Of a stretch of 64,000 nucleotides of DNA, positions 12,023-22,202 are shown piece after piece. This DNA is from Ixodes scapularis (Eukaryota; Arthropoda; Arachnida; Ixodida; Ixodidae). The position numbers and the translations under genes are program-made. Every line of letters begins with the position of its first letter. Position 1 is the stretch's first letter. The stretch is from contig NW_024609879.1 of NCBI RefSeq assembly GCF_016920785.2, positions 14,943,145 through 15,007,144 of the forward strand, given 5' to 3'. The notes beneath the pieces are model-generated. The model made no database searches, was not told where the DNA came from, and saw nothing but the letters and a program-made list of their open reading frames with translations.

Positions 12023-12112
12023 TTTCATTTCATTTATTATACCCTCAGGGCCCGAAGGCATTACAGAGGGGGAGAGCAACAAGAAGGTTAATGCAAATAA
12101 CATAATACATAT

Positions 12113-13924
12113 TTAGACACACTCAGTAATAAGGTAATTAGTTATTGTACTTTTAAAGAGCTCAGAGTCCGTGATAATGGCGATCGACCGGGGAAGGTGG
12201 TTCCACTCCTGGGATGTACGGGGAACGAAAGATGAATAAAACGTGGTCGTGACAGAGTTAGGAATGCCCACCTTATGTTGATGATCAAGACGGGAGGAAA
12301 CATAGACAGGCCGAGCAATTATTTTGTCGCGCAGGAAAGAATTATGATGATATATCTTATGGAATAGGGAAAGACGAGAAATTTTACGACGTAGAGATAA
12401 AGGTGGTAATGAGAGAGTTGTTTTCATAGAGGTGACGCTAGCGGTGCGGTGATAGTTTGTGAGGATGAAACGAGCGGATCTGTTCTGAACGGCTTCCAAT
12501 GTAGATACGAGAGTGACTAGTCCGGGATCCCAGACAGAAGCTGCATATTCTAACTTGGGACGAATTAAAACTTTGTAAAGAGTTAATTTCAGTGAGACAG
12601 GTGCTAATGAAAAGTTTCGTTTGATATAACCTAACATGCGGTTAGCGTTAGCTGAAATATGCTGAATATGTGTTTCCCATGAAAGGTTAGAAGCTATATG
12701 TACGCCTAAATACTTGTACGAAGATACCGGTTCTAGATGAGCATTATTAAGGAAATAGTTAGGAGAGTCCTGAGACTGGCGAGACACACGCATGACCTTG
12801 CATTTGTTAGTGTTAAGCTTCATAGACCACGAGTCAGACCAACGGTAAATAGCATTAATGTCTGATTGGAGTATGCAGGTGTCATTATGATTGAGAATCT
12901 CACGGTAGAGTACACAGTCGTCAGCGAACAGAGACACGGACGAAGAGACACTAGTGGGTAGGTCGTTAATATAAATTAACAATAGCAACGGCCCTAAGAC
13001 TGTCCCTTGCGGAACCCCTGACGCAACTTTGACAAAAGAGGAGTTATTGTTATTCACAGTGACAAATTGAGACCTTTGAGTTAAAAAAGACTGTATCCAT
13101 GCGAGAACGTTATTGTCTATGTTAAGTTTGGAAAGTTTTAGAAGCAGAAGATTGTGAGAAACTTTGTCAAATGCTTTGGCGAAGTCCAGGAAAATGCAGT
13201 CCGCCTGGGATCCTCGGTCCAGAATGTGATGTAGGTCATTCGTGAAAGATAGTAGTTGGGTTTCACATGAAAATGATTTTCGAAAACCGTGTTGGGCATT
13301 GTTGAAGAAGTTGTTAGATTCTAAGAAGTTGACAAGGTGAGAAAAAATTATATGTTCAAGAAGTTTGCAAGGAATGCTGGTTATTGAGATCGGACGATAA
13401 TTAAGAGGGCAATATTTATCTCCAGCCTTGTGAATGGGTACCACCTTCCCTACCTTCCAGTCTGATGGGAGAACAGCGTCTTGTATAGACTGTTCAAATA
13501 ATTTTGTTAAAATAATTGAGGAGTATTGTTTAGTGTTTTGTAAAAACTTGGAATTAATACCGTCCACTCCTGCTGAAGATGACAGTTTGAGTTTATCTAT
13601 GATATGACCGACACCAACGTAATCAAGAAAAAGAGGATCCATGGGCAAGTAATCGGCACTCTCTAGCGAAGGGAAATCGTGCATGTTATCAGTAGAGAAT
13701 GAATCTGCAAAAGTACTATTTAATAAATTTAAACACTCATCGCTGGCTATACAATCACCATTTGCGGTTTTTAGTGTGATAGATGACTGCGTCTTTTTGT
13801 TTATTGTATTCCAGAATTGTCTAGGATTGTTGATCAACATTGCGGGTAGGCTATGAGTCATGAATTCTAGTTTGGCGTTTTCAATTGCTTTTTTGTACAC
13901 TTCAGCAGCAGTACGATAACGCAA
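12113..13924 (-). CDS. LINE-B reverse transcriptase (ORF2, C-terminal part)
   Basis: A 603-codon open frame encoding the RT that copies LINE RNA at the target site. Motifs in order: NYRPISITSI, CIFLDFAKAFDKVSH, GVPQGTVLGPLL, the catalytic FADDCVLY, and KYLGVHI. These match CR1/L2/jockey-type LINEs. The listed start is only the first Met after the frameshift. The natural protein continues upstream in the -1/+1 frame into the endonuclease, across a seven-base homopolymer at 13971-13977. The catalytic Asp pair is intact. Confidence 0.93.
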   Translation of the reverse strand: MRYRTAAEVYKKAIENAKLEFMTHSLPAMLINNPRQFWNTINKKTQSSITLKTANGDCIASDECLNLLNSTFADSFSTDNMHDFPSLESADYLPMDPLFLDYVGVGHIIDKLKLSSSAGVDGINSKFLQNTKQYSSIILTKLFEQSIQDAVLPSDWKVGKVVPIHKAGDKYCPLNYRPISITSIPCKLLEHIIFSHLVNFLESNNFFNNAQHGFRKSFSCETQLLSFTNDLHHILDRGSQADCIFLDFAKAFDKVSHNLLLLKLSKLNIDNNVLAWIQSFLTQRSQFVTVNNNNSSFVKVASGVPQGTVLGPLLLLIYINDLPTSVSSSVSLFADDCVLYREILNHNDTCILQSDINAIYRWSDSWSMKLNTNKCKVMRVSRQSQDSPNYFLNNAHLEPVSSYKYLGVHIASNLSWETHIQHISANANRMLGYIKRNFSLAPVSLKLTLYKVLIRPKLEYAASVWDPGLVTLVSTLEAVQNRSARFILTNYHRTASVTSMKTTLSLPPLSLRRKISRLSLFHKIYHHNSFLRDKIIARPVYVSSRLDHQHKVGIPNSVTTTFYSSFVPRTSQEWNHLPRSIAIITDSELFKSTITNYLITECV

Positions 13925-13977
13925 CCAACGGTGCTCGCACGTGGATGATTTTGCGGCGCGAAATAGACGCTTTTTTT

Positions 13978-14958
13978 GTTTGATAAGCGTTTGAAGGCTC
14001 TGGTGAACCAGGGTGACTGAGAGTTTTCGATAACTCTCCTTAAGGGAATGTACTGATTTGTTAGTTTATTAACTTCGGTTTTGAAAAAGTTCCAGTTTTC
14101 TTCTACTGAGCGACTTGAAAAGAGTGATAAATATTCATCGAGGAAAGTTGCAAGGTCAAGATTAATTTTATCAAAGTTAGCTTTGGCGTAATCTCGAATT
14201 TGTTTTACATTAGTTGATGGTTTTGGTACTGCTGCTTTTACATTAAAATGCAATATGGAATGATCACTAAGCCCTGGAAGATAGGAGATGGGTGAAACGA
14301 GTTCAGGATGAGTAGCGAGAACAAGGTCCAATACGTTCGCCGTCAATGGGGTCACTCTGGTTGGTTGAGTAACTAATTGCGTGAAACAAAAATCTAAACA
14401 GAGGCCAACAAAATCATTGCATTCAGATGAGGCAGATGAGGGTGTGCCTGTTGGTGGGTTATTACCTGTCCACACAATATCAGGATAATTAAAATCTCCC
14501 AACAGAAAAATTGGCGAACTGGGAAAGCGAATGACGACCAGATTTATGGAGTCCTGCAAAGCTTTAATGAAAGATGATGAGCACGAGGGCGGCCTATAGC
14601 AAACTCCCATGATCCACTTCATGTGATTAGTGCCAAGACATACCCAAACTATTTCTAAATCGCTAGCTATGTTTAAACAAAAAGAATCAATATGATTTGC
14701 AATGGCAACTAAAACGCCCCCACCGCACCTATCTTGCCGATCGTTCCTGTAAATATTGTACCTTTTAGGTCCATAAAAAAGTTCGCAATCACGCACCCTC
14801 CCAGTGAGCCAAGTTTCCGTTAAAACAACAAGATCAGCAGCTGTTGAATCAACAATAGAACACAAGTCGTCTCGTTTTTTAATGAGGCTTCTAATATTTG
14901 TAAAAAGTACTGATACATCAGAGACAGATGAAAGAGACACTCTACCCCTCGCGGCCTG
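13978..14958 (-). CDS. LINE-B APE-type endonuclease (ORF2, N-terminal part)
   Basis: Apurinic-endonuclease-like domain that nicks the target for target-primed reverse transcription. Visible blocks: LFTNIRSLIKKRDDL, LTETWLTG, CYRPPS, LLGDFNYPDI and LSDHSILHF, carrying the Glu, Asp/Asn and Ser-Asp-His residues of this nuclease family. The frame begins just after a TAA at 14959-14961. The codons upstream of that stop are also in frame and may belong to the same ORF. The frame runs into the homopolymer frameshift before the RT. Confidence 0.9.
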
Positions 14959-15122
14959 TTATTGCGATGTTGATGGCTGAGATGAGTCATTACCGGGCAG
15001 GGAATTCTGTGTGACAGTAACAACTGGCGTAGTAGAGGGACCAACCTCGTACACATTTTCGGTGGTTAGGTCAAAAGCATAGCATTTATTGTTAATGTGA
15101 ATTCTGTTATGTAGAAGCTTAA

Positions 15123-15130
15123 AACCTTTC
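15123..15130 (+). repeat. Right 8-bp TSD of LINE-B
   Basis: Second copy of ACCTTTCA. The PLE coding frame resumes immediately after it. Confidence 0.8.
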
Positions 15131-15755
15131 AGGGTTAAAAATTAACGACCCCTTTTTGATCAGCAATTCGGAGGCTGTTCTTGAATTTCTGAAGACAAAT
15201 GACTTTAACAATCACAGTGTCTTCAGCGTGGATGTTCAAGACCTCTTCTACTCACTTCCCAATGATTCCTTGCTCGCCTCTGTCAGGTCCTGCATTGAGT
15301 CACATGATGAACTTTCGTTCCGGAACTCAAGTGGGATAACGTTGGAAAGTTTCCTAGAACTTTTCCATTTCTATCTTAGTTCCACTTTCATAGAGTGGCA
15401 AAATGGGGTTTATTTACAAAAGTCGGGTGTGTGCATTGGCTCATGTGTAGCACCGGTTTTAAGCGATATTTTTCTTTCGGGTGTTGACCGTGCTATTGAG
15501 TCTTCCATTGATTCCACGACTGTCACAAAAGTGTTTAGATATGTCGATGACTTCTTGCTGGTGCACAAAAAAAAACGGTCCATAATGATGTTGTCTGTAA
15601 GACAATGGACATTTTCCACAAATGTGGTTCGGGACTTGTCTTTACCTGTGAAACGCCAAAGGAAGGAATTTTGCAATTTCTGGACCTTCCGCTTTCTCTG
15701 CTACCCAATCACCTGTGCTGGACATTTTCCCCTCGTTCCAAGAAAGGCATTCTAA
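15131..15755 (+). pseudogene. PLE sense copy, RT catalytic region
   Basis: This continues the frame cut at 12022. RT motifs visible: VFSVDVQDLFYSLP, VCIGSCVAPVLSDIF and the catalytic box RYVDDFLLV, all characteristic of Penelope-like RTs. A one-base slip in the nine-A run at 15567-15575 throws the frame off. The left arm, which has fewer A residues here, shows the register expected for the ancestor. Otherwise the region is well preserved. Confidence 0.88.
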
Positions 15756-16501
15756 ACTACACGTCCTCTCACTCCAAAGTCGTTAAAAGGGGTATAGCTA
15801 TGTCATGCCTTACAAGCGCCTCAAATAAGTCTTGTTTTCATACCCTCCAATGTAGTTTTGAAGCACAAATTGAGAGGCTGACATCCTCGGGCTTTCTTAT
15901 GCAGGTGCTGACTGAGGTAGTGGGAACTCTGGTCAAGAGAGTGAAGGGAGTTCAAAAACCTAAGCCCGCTTTTGACAAAGAAAGAATTGTGGTCGTCCCG
16001 TATATGCATAAAATTTCCCACAATCTTAAAAAGGTGGCTAGCCGTTACGGGGTCCCTTTAGTGATGTCAGCCCCCCAAAAAATGGCTCAAATTTGTCAAA
16101 AAGTTCATGCTAAGGTAAACAATTTTAAAAAACATACGTGCCACAAGAACCACTCCCACTTTTATGTGCCCTGCTCCCTGAGTGTAGTATATAGTATCCC
16201 TCTTTCATGTGGTAAAAGCTACGTTGGACAGACCGGAAGGTGTGTGAACGACCGGCTACGAGAGCACAATCTCTCTCTAAAGTCTACGGTGGCGGGCCAT
16301 CTACCCGTTCACTGTAAATCGTGTAAATGTACGCCATCCTTAGCCGAAACCAGGATAATAGGCAGGTACCGAGAAAAACACACCAGAGAGATTTTTGAAG
16401 CTTTCATTATTCTAAGCATGGGCGAGCGATGTGTCAGCTTTCCGTCTGTGTCATTAACAGAGGAGGAAATTGCCTTTTTAAAATCATTTTCGTGTGGGTA
16501 A
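15605..16501 (+). CDS. PLE sense copy, RT thumb and GIY-YIG endonuclease
   Basis: A 298-codon frame downstream of the A-run slip. Its N-terminal part (HKCGSGLVFTCETP and on) is the end of the RT. Its C-terminal 120 residues are the GIY-YIG nuclease (YSIPLSCGKSYVGQTGR, DRLREHN), followed by a short conserved end (LKSFSCG). The first Met is internal, since the original protein is continuous with the upstream RT. Function: target nicking and primed reverse transcription for PLE mobility. Confidence 0.88.
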   Translation: MDIFHKCGSGLVFTCETPKEGILQFLDLPLSLLPNHLCWTFSPRSKKGILNYTSSHSKVVKRGIAMSCLTSASNKSCFHTLQCSFEAQIERLTSSGFLMQVLTEVVGTLVKRVKGVQKPKPAFDKERIVVVPYMHKISHNLKKVASRYGVPLVMSAPQKMAQICQKVHAKVNNFKKHTCHKNHSHFYVPCSLSVVYSIPLSCGKSYVGQTGRCVNDRLREHNLSLKSTVAGHLPVHCKSCKCTPSLAETRIIGRYREKHTREIFEAFIILSMGERCVSFPSVSLTEEEIAFLKSFSCG

Positions 16502-16697
16502 TTGTAACAGTACCCCTCGAGCCCTCGGGCCTCTGGTCTCTCGTGCCTGTGTGGCCAACGCTCGAGCGGATTCCGCGTTCTGTACCACTTTCTTTTCTTC
16601 TTTCGTTAATACATGAGTTGTGAGTGTGCGCTTGTCTGTCGTCTACGTGTTCCTCTTCTCTGTCCTTGTCCTTGTGTGCGCAACTGTCACTATGTTC
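16502..16697 (+). mobile_element. PLE 3' UTR, right end
   Basis: Non-coding tail matching the inverted left arm base for base over most of its length. It stops about 30 bp earlier than the left arm, so the GGGCGAGTTGG tail motif is present only on the left. It abuts the right TSD. Confidence 0.8.
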
Positions 16698-17230
16698 AAC
16701 TAACGTGGAATGCACGTGTTAGGCATATCAAGACACGGCTATCAAGGTCTCTTGAGTGAATGTACAGAATGAGAAATTTAATACCGCTCTGGCAGAAAAA
16801 AGTGTCTTTATCACTCCCTGCTTTATTCTTATTTTTTATATGGCATTTTGGTATGGGGTACTACGACCATTAAAAACTATAATCGGCTTTCAGTACTACA
16901 AAATAGGGGTCTACGTATGTATGCTAATCACTGTGGAAACCTGCACGACTTTGACTTCGAGAAACATTGCACCTTATTTAACATAGCAGACCTATTCAAA
17001 GCCATATTAAAATAAAATCTCTACATAGAATTTAATGAAACTCGAGACAATCGGGGTTACTCACTCCGGCACACCAAATGGAAAATGCCTCGAACCACGG
17101 CTAACTATAGAAAACAGAAACTTGACTACCATATAACCGATCATTGTAATACTTTGGGAGCAGAATGCAATTATTTGAACAGCTTTGTACAATTCAAAAT
17201 CGACCTCAAGCGTCTTCTAATGTGTAATGG
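16698..17230 (+). mobile_element. LINE-A, right part (C-terminal RT region)
   Basis: This starts with the right TSD (16698-16709) and continues the LINE-A protein in register (LTWNARVRHIKTRLSR). It ends near 17090-17225 with PRTTANYRKQKLDYHI and LNSFVQFKIDLKRLLM, typical of the C-terminus of CR1/jockey-like LINE proteins. Several stops and shifts show that it is an old copy. Confidence 0.75.
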
Positions 17231-17660
17231 TATTGCTTTTAGTTGGTAGTGTGTTTTCTGGTTTGCGTGGAGTACGCTTCTTTCCTATTGATGTTTCTTT
17301 TTTTTTTGTTGTTGTTCGGAAACATGGGAGGTGTGTTGTTGCTTACGGCTGTGTGGGTGTTTGATGACTGAGTTGTGCTGCAGTTGTTGCAGGTGCCTAA
17401 TTTGTTGGGCGCTTTCTTGTATGAGACGGTATCACCTTTGATTATGACTGAAGTGTTCACTGCTTTGCGTATTCATTTGTTTTCTATTGATGTTTTGTTT
17501 ATGTGTTGGTGTGTACGCGACATGCGATTGTTTTTATTGCTTTCAACTTTTATTGTTACTGTTGAAGGGGAAATATACGTGCTGTGCTGTTGCCTTTAAC
17601 TGTGGGGGTGTTTGGTGCCCGGGTTGTGCAGCAGTTGTTGCTGGCACCTAGTTTTTTTGT
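17231..17660 (+). repeat. LINE-A 3' UTR with internal tandem duplication
   Basis: T/G-rich sequence after the LINE-A coding end. A block around 17325-17415 (TGTGGGTGTTTGATG ... GTTGTTGCAGGTGCCTA) recurs with changes around 17580-17655 (GTGGGGGTGTTTGGTG ... GTTGTTGCTGGCACCTA), an offset of roughly 250 bp. It is read as a duplicated 3' UTR module. Confidence 0.55.
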
Positions 17661-20600
17661 AATGTCTCTGGGTTGCATATTCTTTGGCAGCTGTTGAGTT
17701 TCTGTCTGCTTCTTTAGAACTGCATTACAGCTGTAAGGGGCAGTGAAGGCTCGTCAGGCAAAAATGTATTTTTCGTCTTTTGCCCTGCCGGCCACCGCCT
17801 GCAAATTTAGTATAGAAAAAAAATAACACCCAGCGCACCGTGCAGGCTGTGGGACATTTCCTCCGTTCCTGTGTTGCACGGGCTTGGTACAAATGCGCTT
17901 TTACAAAGCGTCGCTTGGAACTGACGTACTTTCTAAAGGTTTCGCCAGAGCGTGCAAGGTTGAAATTCTGATACGCCGTACATGTGGCGCGGGAGGTTAA
18001 ATAACAATTATCAGGAAGAAATGTTACATTAAACGCGGGCACACTGAAGCTGACAAAAAGAGCTCATTCATGAACGACAGAGGGTTGTGCTCGGATATTG
18101 TGACTTGTAGGACTTCAATTGCGTTTCGTGAGGCCTCTTCGAGAAAACGGCGAAATCTATGAATGTCTCTAGACAAGAAGTTTTATGAAAGTGGAAGACA
18201 AAAAAAAATCTCGCAGACAGCGAACTGTTTGATGAGCACATTAAACATCTGAGATTGTTTTCTGCATCGAATCCTTGAATTTTTTTTGAGGCACTCTTTG
18301 TTTAGACACAGAGCCGAAGAGACTCGCTTTTTGTTTGCATTTTGTGCAAAGCCGTTTGCATGTATTGCAATTACCAAATCTGTAGCAAGTTCAACACGAG
18401 GTTTCGTCAAAATATTTTTTTCTAAATACTATTTTCAAATTAAGAAACAATTTCAGTGGTAACCAATACGCAATATGACACTTCTTTCAAAACTAGTCCA
18501 TCAACTTCGTAACGTGGTTGAGACTAAGCGTCGGCAACGTGATGAATGCATGTTTTTCTTATCACGAAACTCCTGGAAAGAAAGAAACTCCAGGACAGCA
18601 GGACTGCGTGTCTTGCAGCTACATCCTGCATCCCCATCCCTTTAAAGGTGCAACTAGGTGGGCCGGATGATGACAGTCATATCTTGGCGACGTTCTGGTG
18701 AGTTTTCAGCTTGTAGACGCACACCGTGCTAGACCCATTCGCTAAAGGAATAAAGGAACACGCGAAGTAAAATCTGATTTTTGATTGAGAATGCCTTACC
18801 TATTTTTGAGCCCCGTTTTAATAATCACGCAGTGAGCCAGAAATTTTAAAGTATATTTCACCCGATTAAGCGATTCTTCGATTCAAATAAACGGGACGTT
18901 TCCCACAAAACATTTAGCATCGGAATCAAAACATAATTTTTATTATTGTTTTGTGGCACGTAGCTAGCCTGACAAGAGCGAAAGCGCAACATGGTGAAAT
19001 GTAATTACAATGCCGAAGTATCAAATACCGATGACACTTAAATAGACAGAAAGTATGTTTCCTTTATAAATAGTTTTGTCTTTTGCAGAATTTTTTTAAA
19101 GGGTCAGCTTCCCTCAAAATTGATTATGTCGAACTTCTCATATACCGTACTTAAAAATGTCGAATCTTGGCAGATGAAAATCAATATCATCTCCCAGATT
19201 TACACAAAGGGTTAGGGTATAGGAGGTTCTTTGTGGAAAACAGACCTCGATTTTTCTGAACGTACACAAACTCGCTTGCTCACATTTGCGCAACCCTCTG
19301 GTGATATTGTCTATTTATTTCAATGACTTCAAAATGACAGCTTTGTGTACAGTCATTGAAACGGGGCAGCCACAGCTGATACACTAGGTAGCCACTGGGA
19401 AAACGAACACCGAAAATCTTCTCAGCGATCTAAATAAAGAAATACTTGATATAAAAAAACAACGAAAGCGAATGGGGTCGTTATCTTCTTACAAGGTGAA
19501 ACGTATCAGATGTTGAGAGCCCCCTAAGACTTTTCCGTAAGCATTTTGTTTTCATTTATTTTATCAAAATAATTGATATTAGCCAGTCAGTGCTCACATG
19601 AATAAATTCACCTTTTCACAATAATTATTTGAAACACTTTTCTATTCAACTATTCCGACAAATCAAGGGCTGTCGGCAACATTTTTTGGCGACGGGCCGA
19701 AGTGGGGTCCTTGAGTCTCTGTGAAGAAGCGGCAAAGGGGGGGGGGGGGGGTCTTTTCAGGTGTCGTGTCGGGGCCGTATGAAACTTCCTCGGGGGCCAC
19801 TTGTTGCGGACCCTTTCTCTACACAGCCATTTTTTAAGAACTATGGATCACCTTTTTCCACTGCACGAATTGTGCCTAAATGAATTACGACTTCTAATTG
19901 TTTCGCCGGAATTTTTTGCAAAACTCGCATTTATTTCAGTAGTTTAACTGAAACTGCTTGAATTTTAAATTTTATACCATCTGAAATTAATTACACTTTT
20001 TCGGTTTTTTATTCGAAATTGATTTCGACGCAATAAGGCGTTTTGAATGTGTTTTATCAATTTCTAAGTGTTGTTGAGATTGAGGGAGTCAGAATTATCT
20101 GAAAAATGTTACGAACTCGCAAATAAAACGGGTGCAATGCAACAAGCCTTTGCAAAAAAAAAAAAAAAACCTTGTTCTGCAACAAAATAATTTCGGATCG
20201 TGTTACCATCTTGCCTTTCTTTCGAGCAAACCGGAGTACCTTCAAAGCATATTAATCTTGCTCGAATAGCACCCCAGCCAGACTCTTCTCGTTTTCTAAT
20301 TAGATTTTGCTTCGTTCTACTGTTCTTCAATAATATAAAACGCCGCAATAACACAAATTTTCGGCATCTTAATCGAATGTCTGCGTGTTTAAATTGGGGC
20401 TAGGCTAGACGCCGTGCAGCTAAAGGTTGTTTATTTTGTGCGGCACAAAGATATGTCGCAGTTCGCGATGTAGCACAATTTTTCGGACTAAACTTAGATA
20501 TTTTTTCTGGAAATTAAGGGCCTTAAAAAGCCCGAAGAATCCCGAAGAATACAAGGTAGAGCCAAACTTGACCTTCTTTGAAACATTATTTTGATATTTT

Positions 20601-21536
20601 TTCTCTCATTCGCCAAACAAATGCCAAGGGTAGGCTTCAGTTCTGCTTGTTCAATTTTTAAATGGCAACTTTGAGCCTACATCGCAAAAACAAGGTCCAG
20701 ATGTAGGCTACTCTGGAGGTTCGTCGGTAAAAACGTGCAATCTTCGGCTTATGTCTGGTACTTTGACGGTATGTGGCGAGCCAGAAGAAGCAGTAAAAAC
20801 GTCAAAGGAATGTATCTTGGCACTAACCATGGCCTCGGAAAAAAACCGTATTAGGCCGAAATTAGCCTTCTAGGATTGAGTAGCTTGAGTCGAGTTAGAC
20901 GTACCTTTGGCGTGTTACCTGTATTGGAATTACGCTAATTCGAAACCTCAGCTGTGTCATGAAGGAGTTCAAACGCTATTAAACGGTGTCTCCGCTCTAT
21001 ACTAACCTGATGCATTGTACAATTTCAGGATAATATTCCTTGCTGCCTCACCTATCGTAGAATGATTTAGCTGGGCGACGCCTCATCGGGTGTCATTTTG
21101 TGCCATCCCGCCATTGTATGATATTCTAACGCTACGAAGGAGCCTACATATTAGACTGATAGCATTTGTTACCTGTCTAATAGGCTCACATGTTCATGTG
21201 ACATGCACAAATGCAAGGTGGCACTTGTTAATCTTGCTTTGGTAACTTTTTTCTGGTAGCAGACTACGCTCAAGCCACAAAATATTATCATTTAGACAGA
21301 TTACATCTATCCAAAGCGGATATCCTTTACCCTTTGTCTTCGTGTAGTCAAAAAGGAGAATTTGATTTATATTTAATGAGGAGTAGTTTTGCAATATTAT
21401 TTATGAGAGATTTTGTTTTATAGCGAACGTGCGTGTAGGGGCGTGCATGTTGGTATACCTAAAATGTATATGTTAAAGTTCATTTTCGTAATTAAGTACG
21501 AAGTCTTTTATATAATTTAGAAAATGTACATCTATT
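17661..21536. other. AT-rich intergenic, no gene recognised
   Basis: No domain-bearing frame. A 15-base G run is at 19737-19751 and poly-A/T runs are scattered. No tRNA, TIR pair or RT motif was noticed. Confidence 0.5.
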
Positions 21537-21646
21537 CACTAAACGTTTTTGAATTATTAAATACTATACAACTCCAGTTATATACATAGGGTGTCGAGCC
21601 GTACAAATTTAGTTCTTTTTTTCTTCAAAGGTGCTTTCATCAATAT
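21537..21646 (+). repeat. Direct repeat, copy a
   Basis: About 100 bp that recur at 22098-22202 in the same orientation. Shared landmarks in order are CACTAAACGTTTT, GAATTATTAAATACTATACAA, a GAGC(C/G)GTACAAATTTAG block, a T run and CTTCAAAGGTG. Copy a is followed by an AT microsatellite near 21683-21708. Confidence 0.75.
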
Positions 21647-22097
21647 TTGAACTTTGCAAACAAATTAAACATAACACACTTTATTGAAAAAAAATATATA
21701 TATATATTTTACTAACTTTGTATATGAGGCTGCGCCTGGTCTGGCGAACCGAACGAGGCCGGAACTTTCAGGATCCATAAGCGGCGCAACACGAGCTTGA
21801 AAACGAACACCGCGAACTGGAGTCAGCAGCTATGGCTCGGCACTCCTCAGACCTAGTTACACCTTAACGATTCCTGTAGCTATGCAAATAAGCAGATTGT
21901 TATCGGAAACCAAGGCCACGACGACTACGGGCATACTCTTTCAAAGTAAATATATATATATGTGCCAAATGTAACAAAAAACAACAGCAGAAGGTTAAAA
22001 CGTCTTGCCCTTAAATATAACACGTGTTTCAAAAATGTTTCATTATATGTTATATTAAGCAAACCAGTTTCGAAAGATAACTCTGAGATAATTTAGT

Positions 22098-22202
22098 CAC
22101 TAAACGTTTTACGTGAAGCCAGACGAATTATTAAATACTATACAACTTCAGTGAGGTATCGAGCGGTACAAATTTAGTTTTTTTTTTTTTCTTCAAAGGT
22201 GT
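22098..22202 (+). repeat. Direct repeat, copy b
   Basis: Second copy of the repeat at 21537-21646, with small indels. The two copies could be the ends of a short non-autonomous element or two independent insertions. Confidence 0.75.

Larger units (their letters stand above)
12023..15122 (-). mobile_element. LINE-B, CR1/L2-like non-LTR retrotransposon, 5'-truncated
   Basis: A 3.1-kb minus-strand LINE inserted in the PLE RT gene. From its 5' end it has: a short coding segment in frame with the endonuclease but separated from it by one stop (14959-14961), an APE-type endonuclease, an RT, and a short 3' UTR ending in an AAATG-type tandem tail (plus-strand 12023-12036). Only one frameshift (13971-13977) breaks the main ORF, so the copy is young. 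The 5' end is truncated within coding sequence. Confidence 0.92.
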
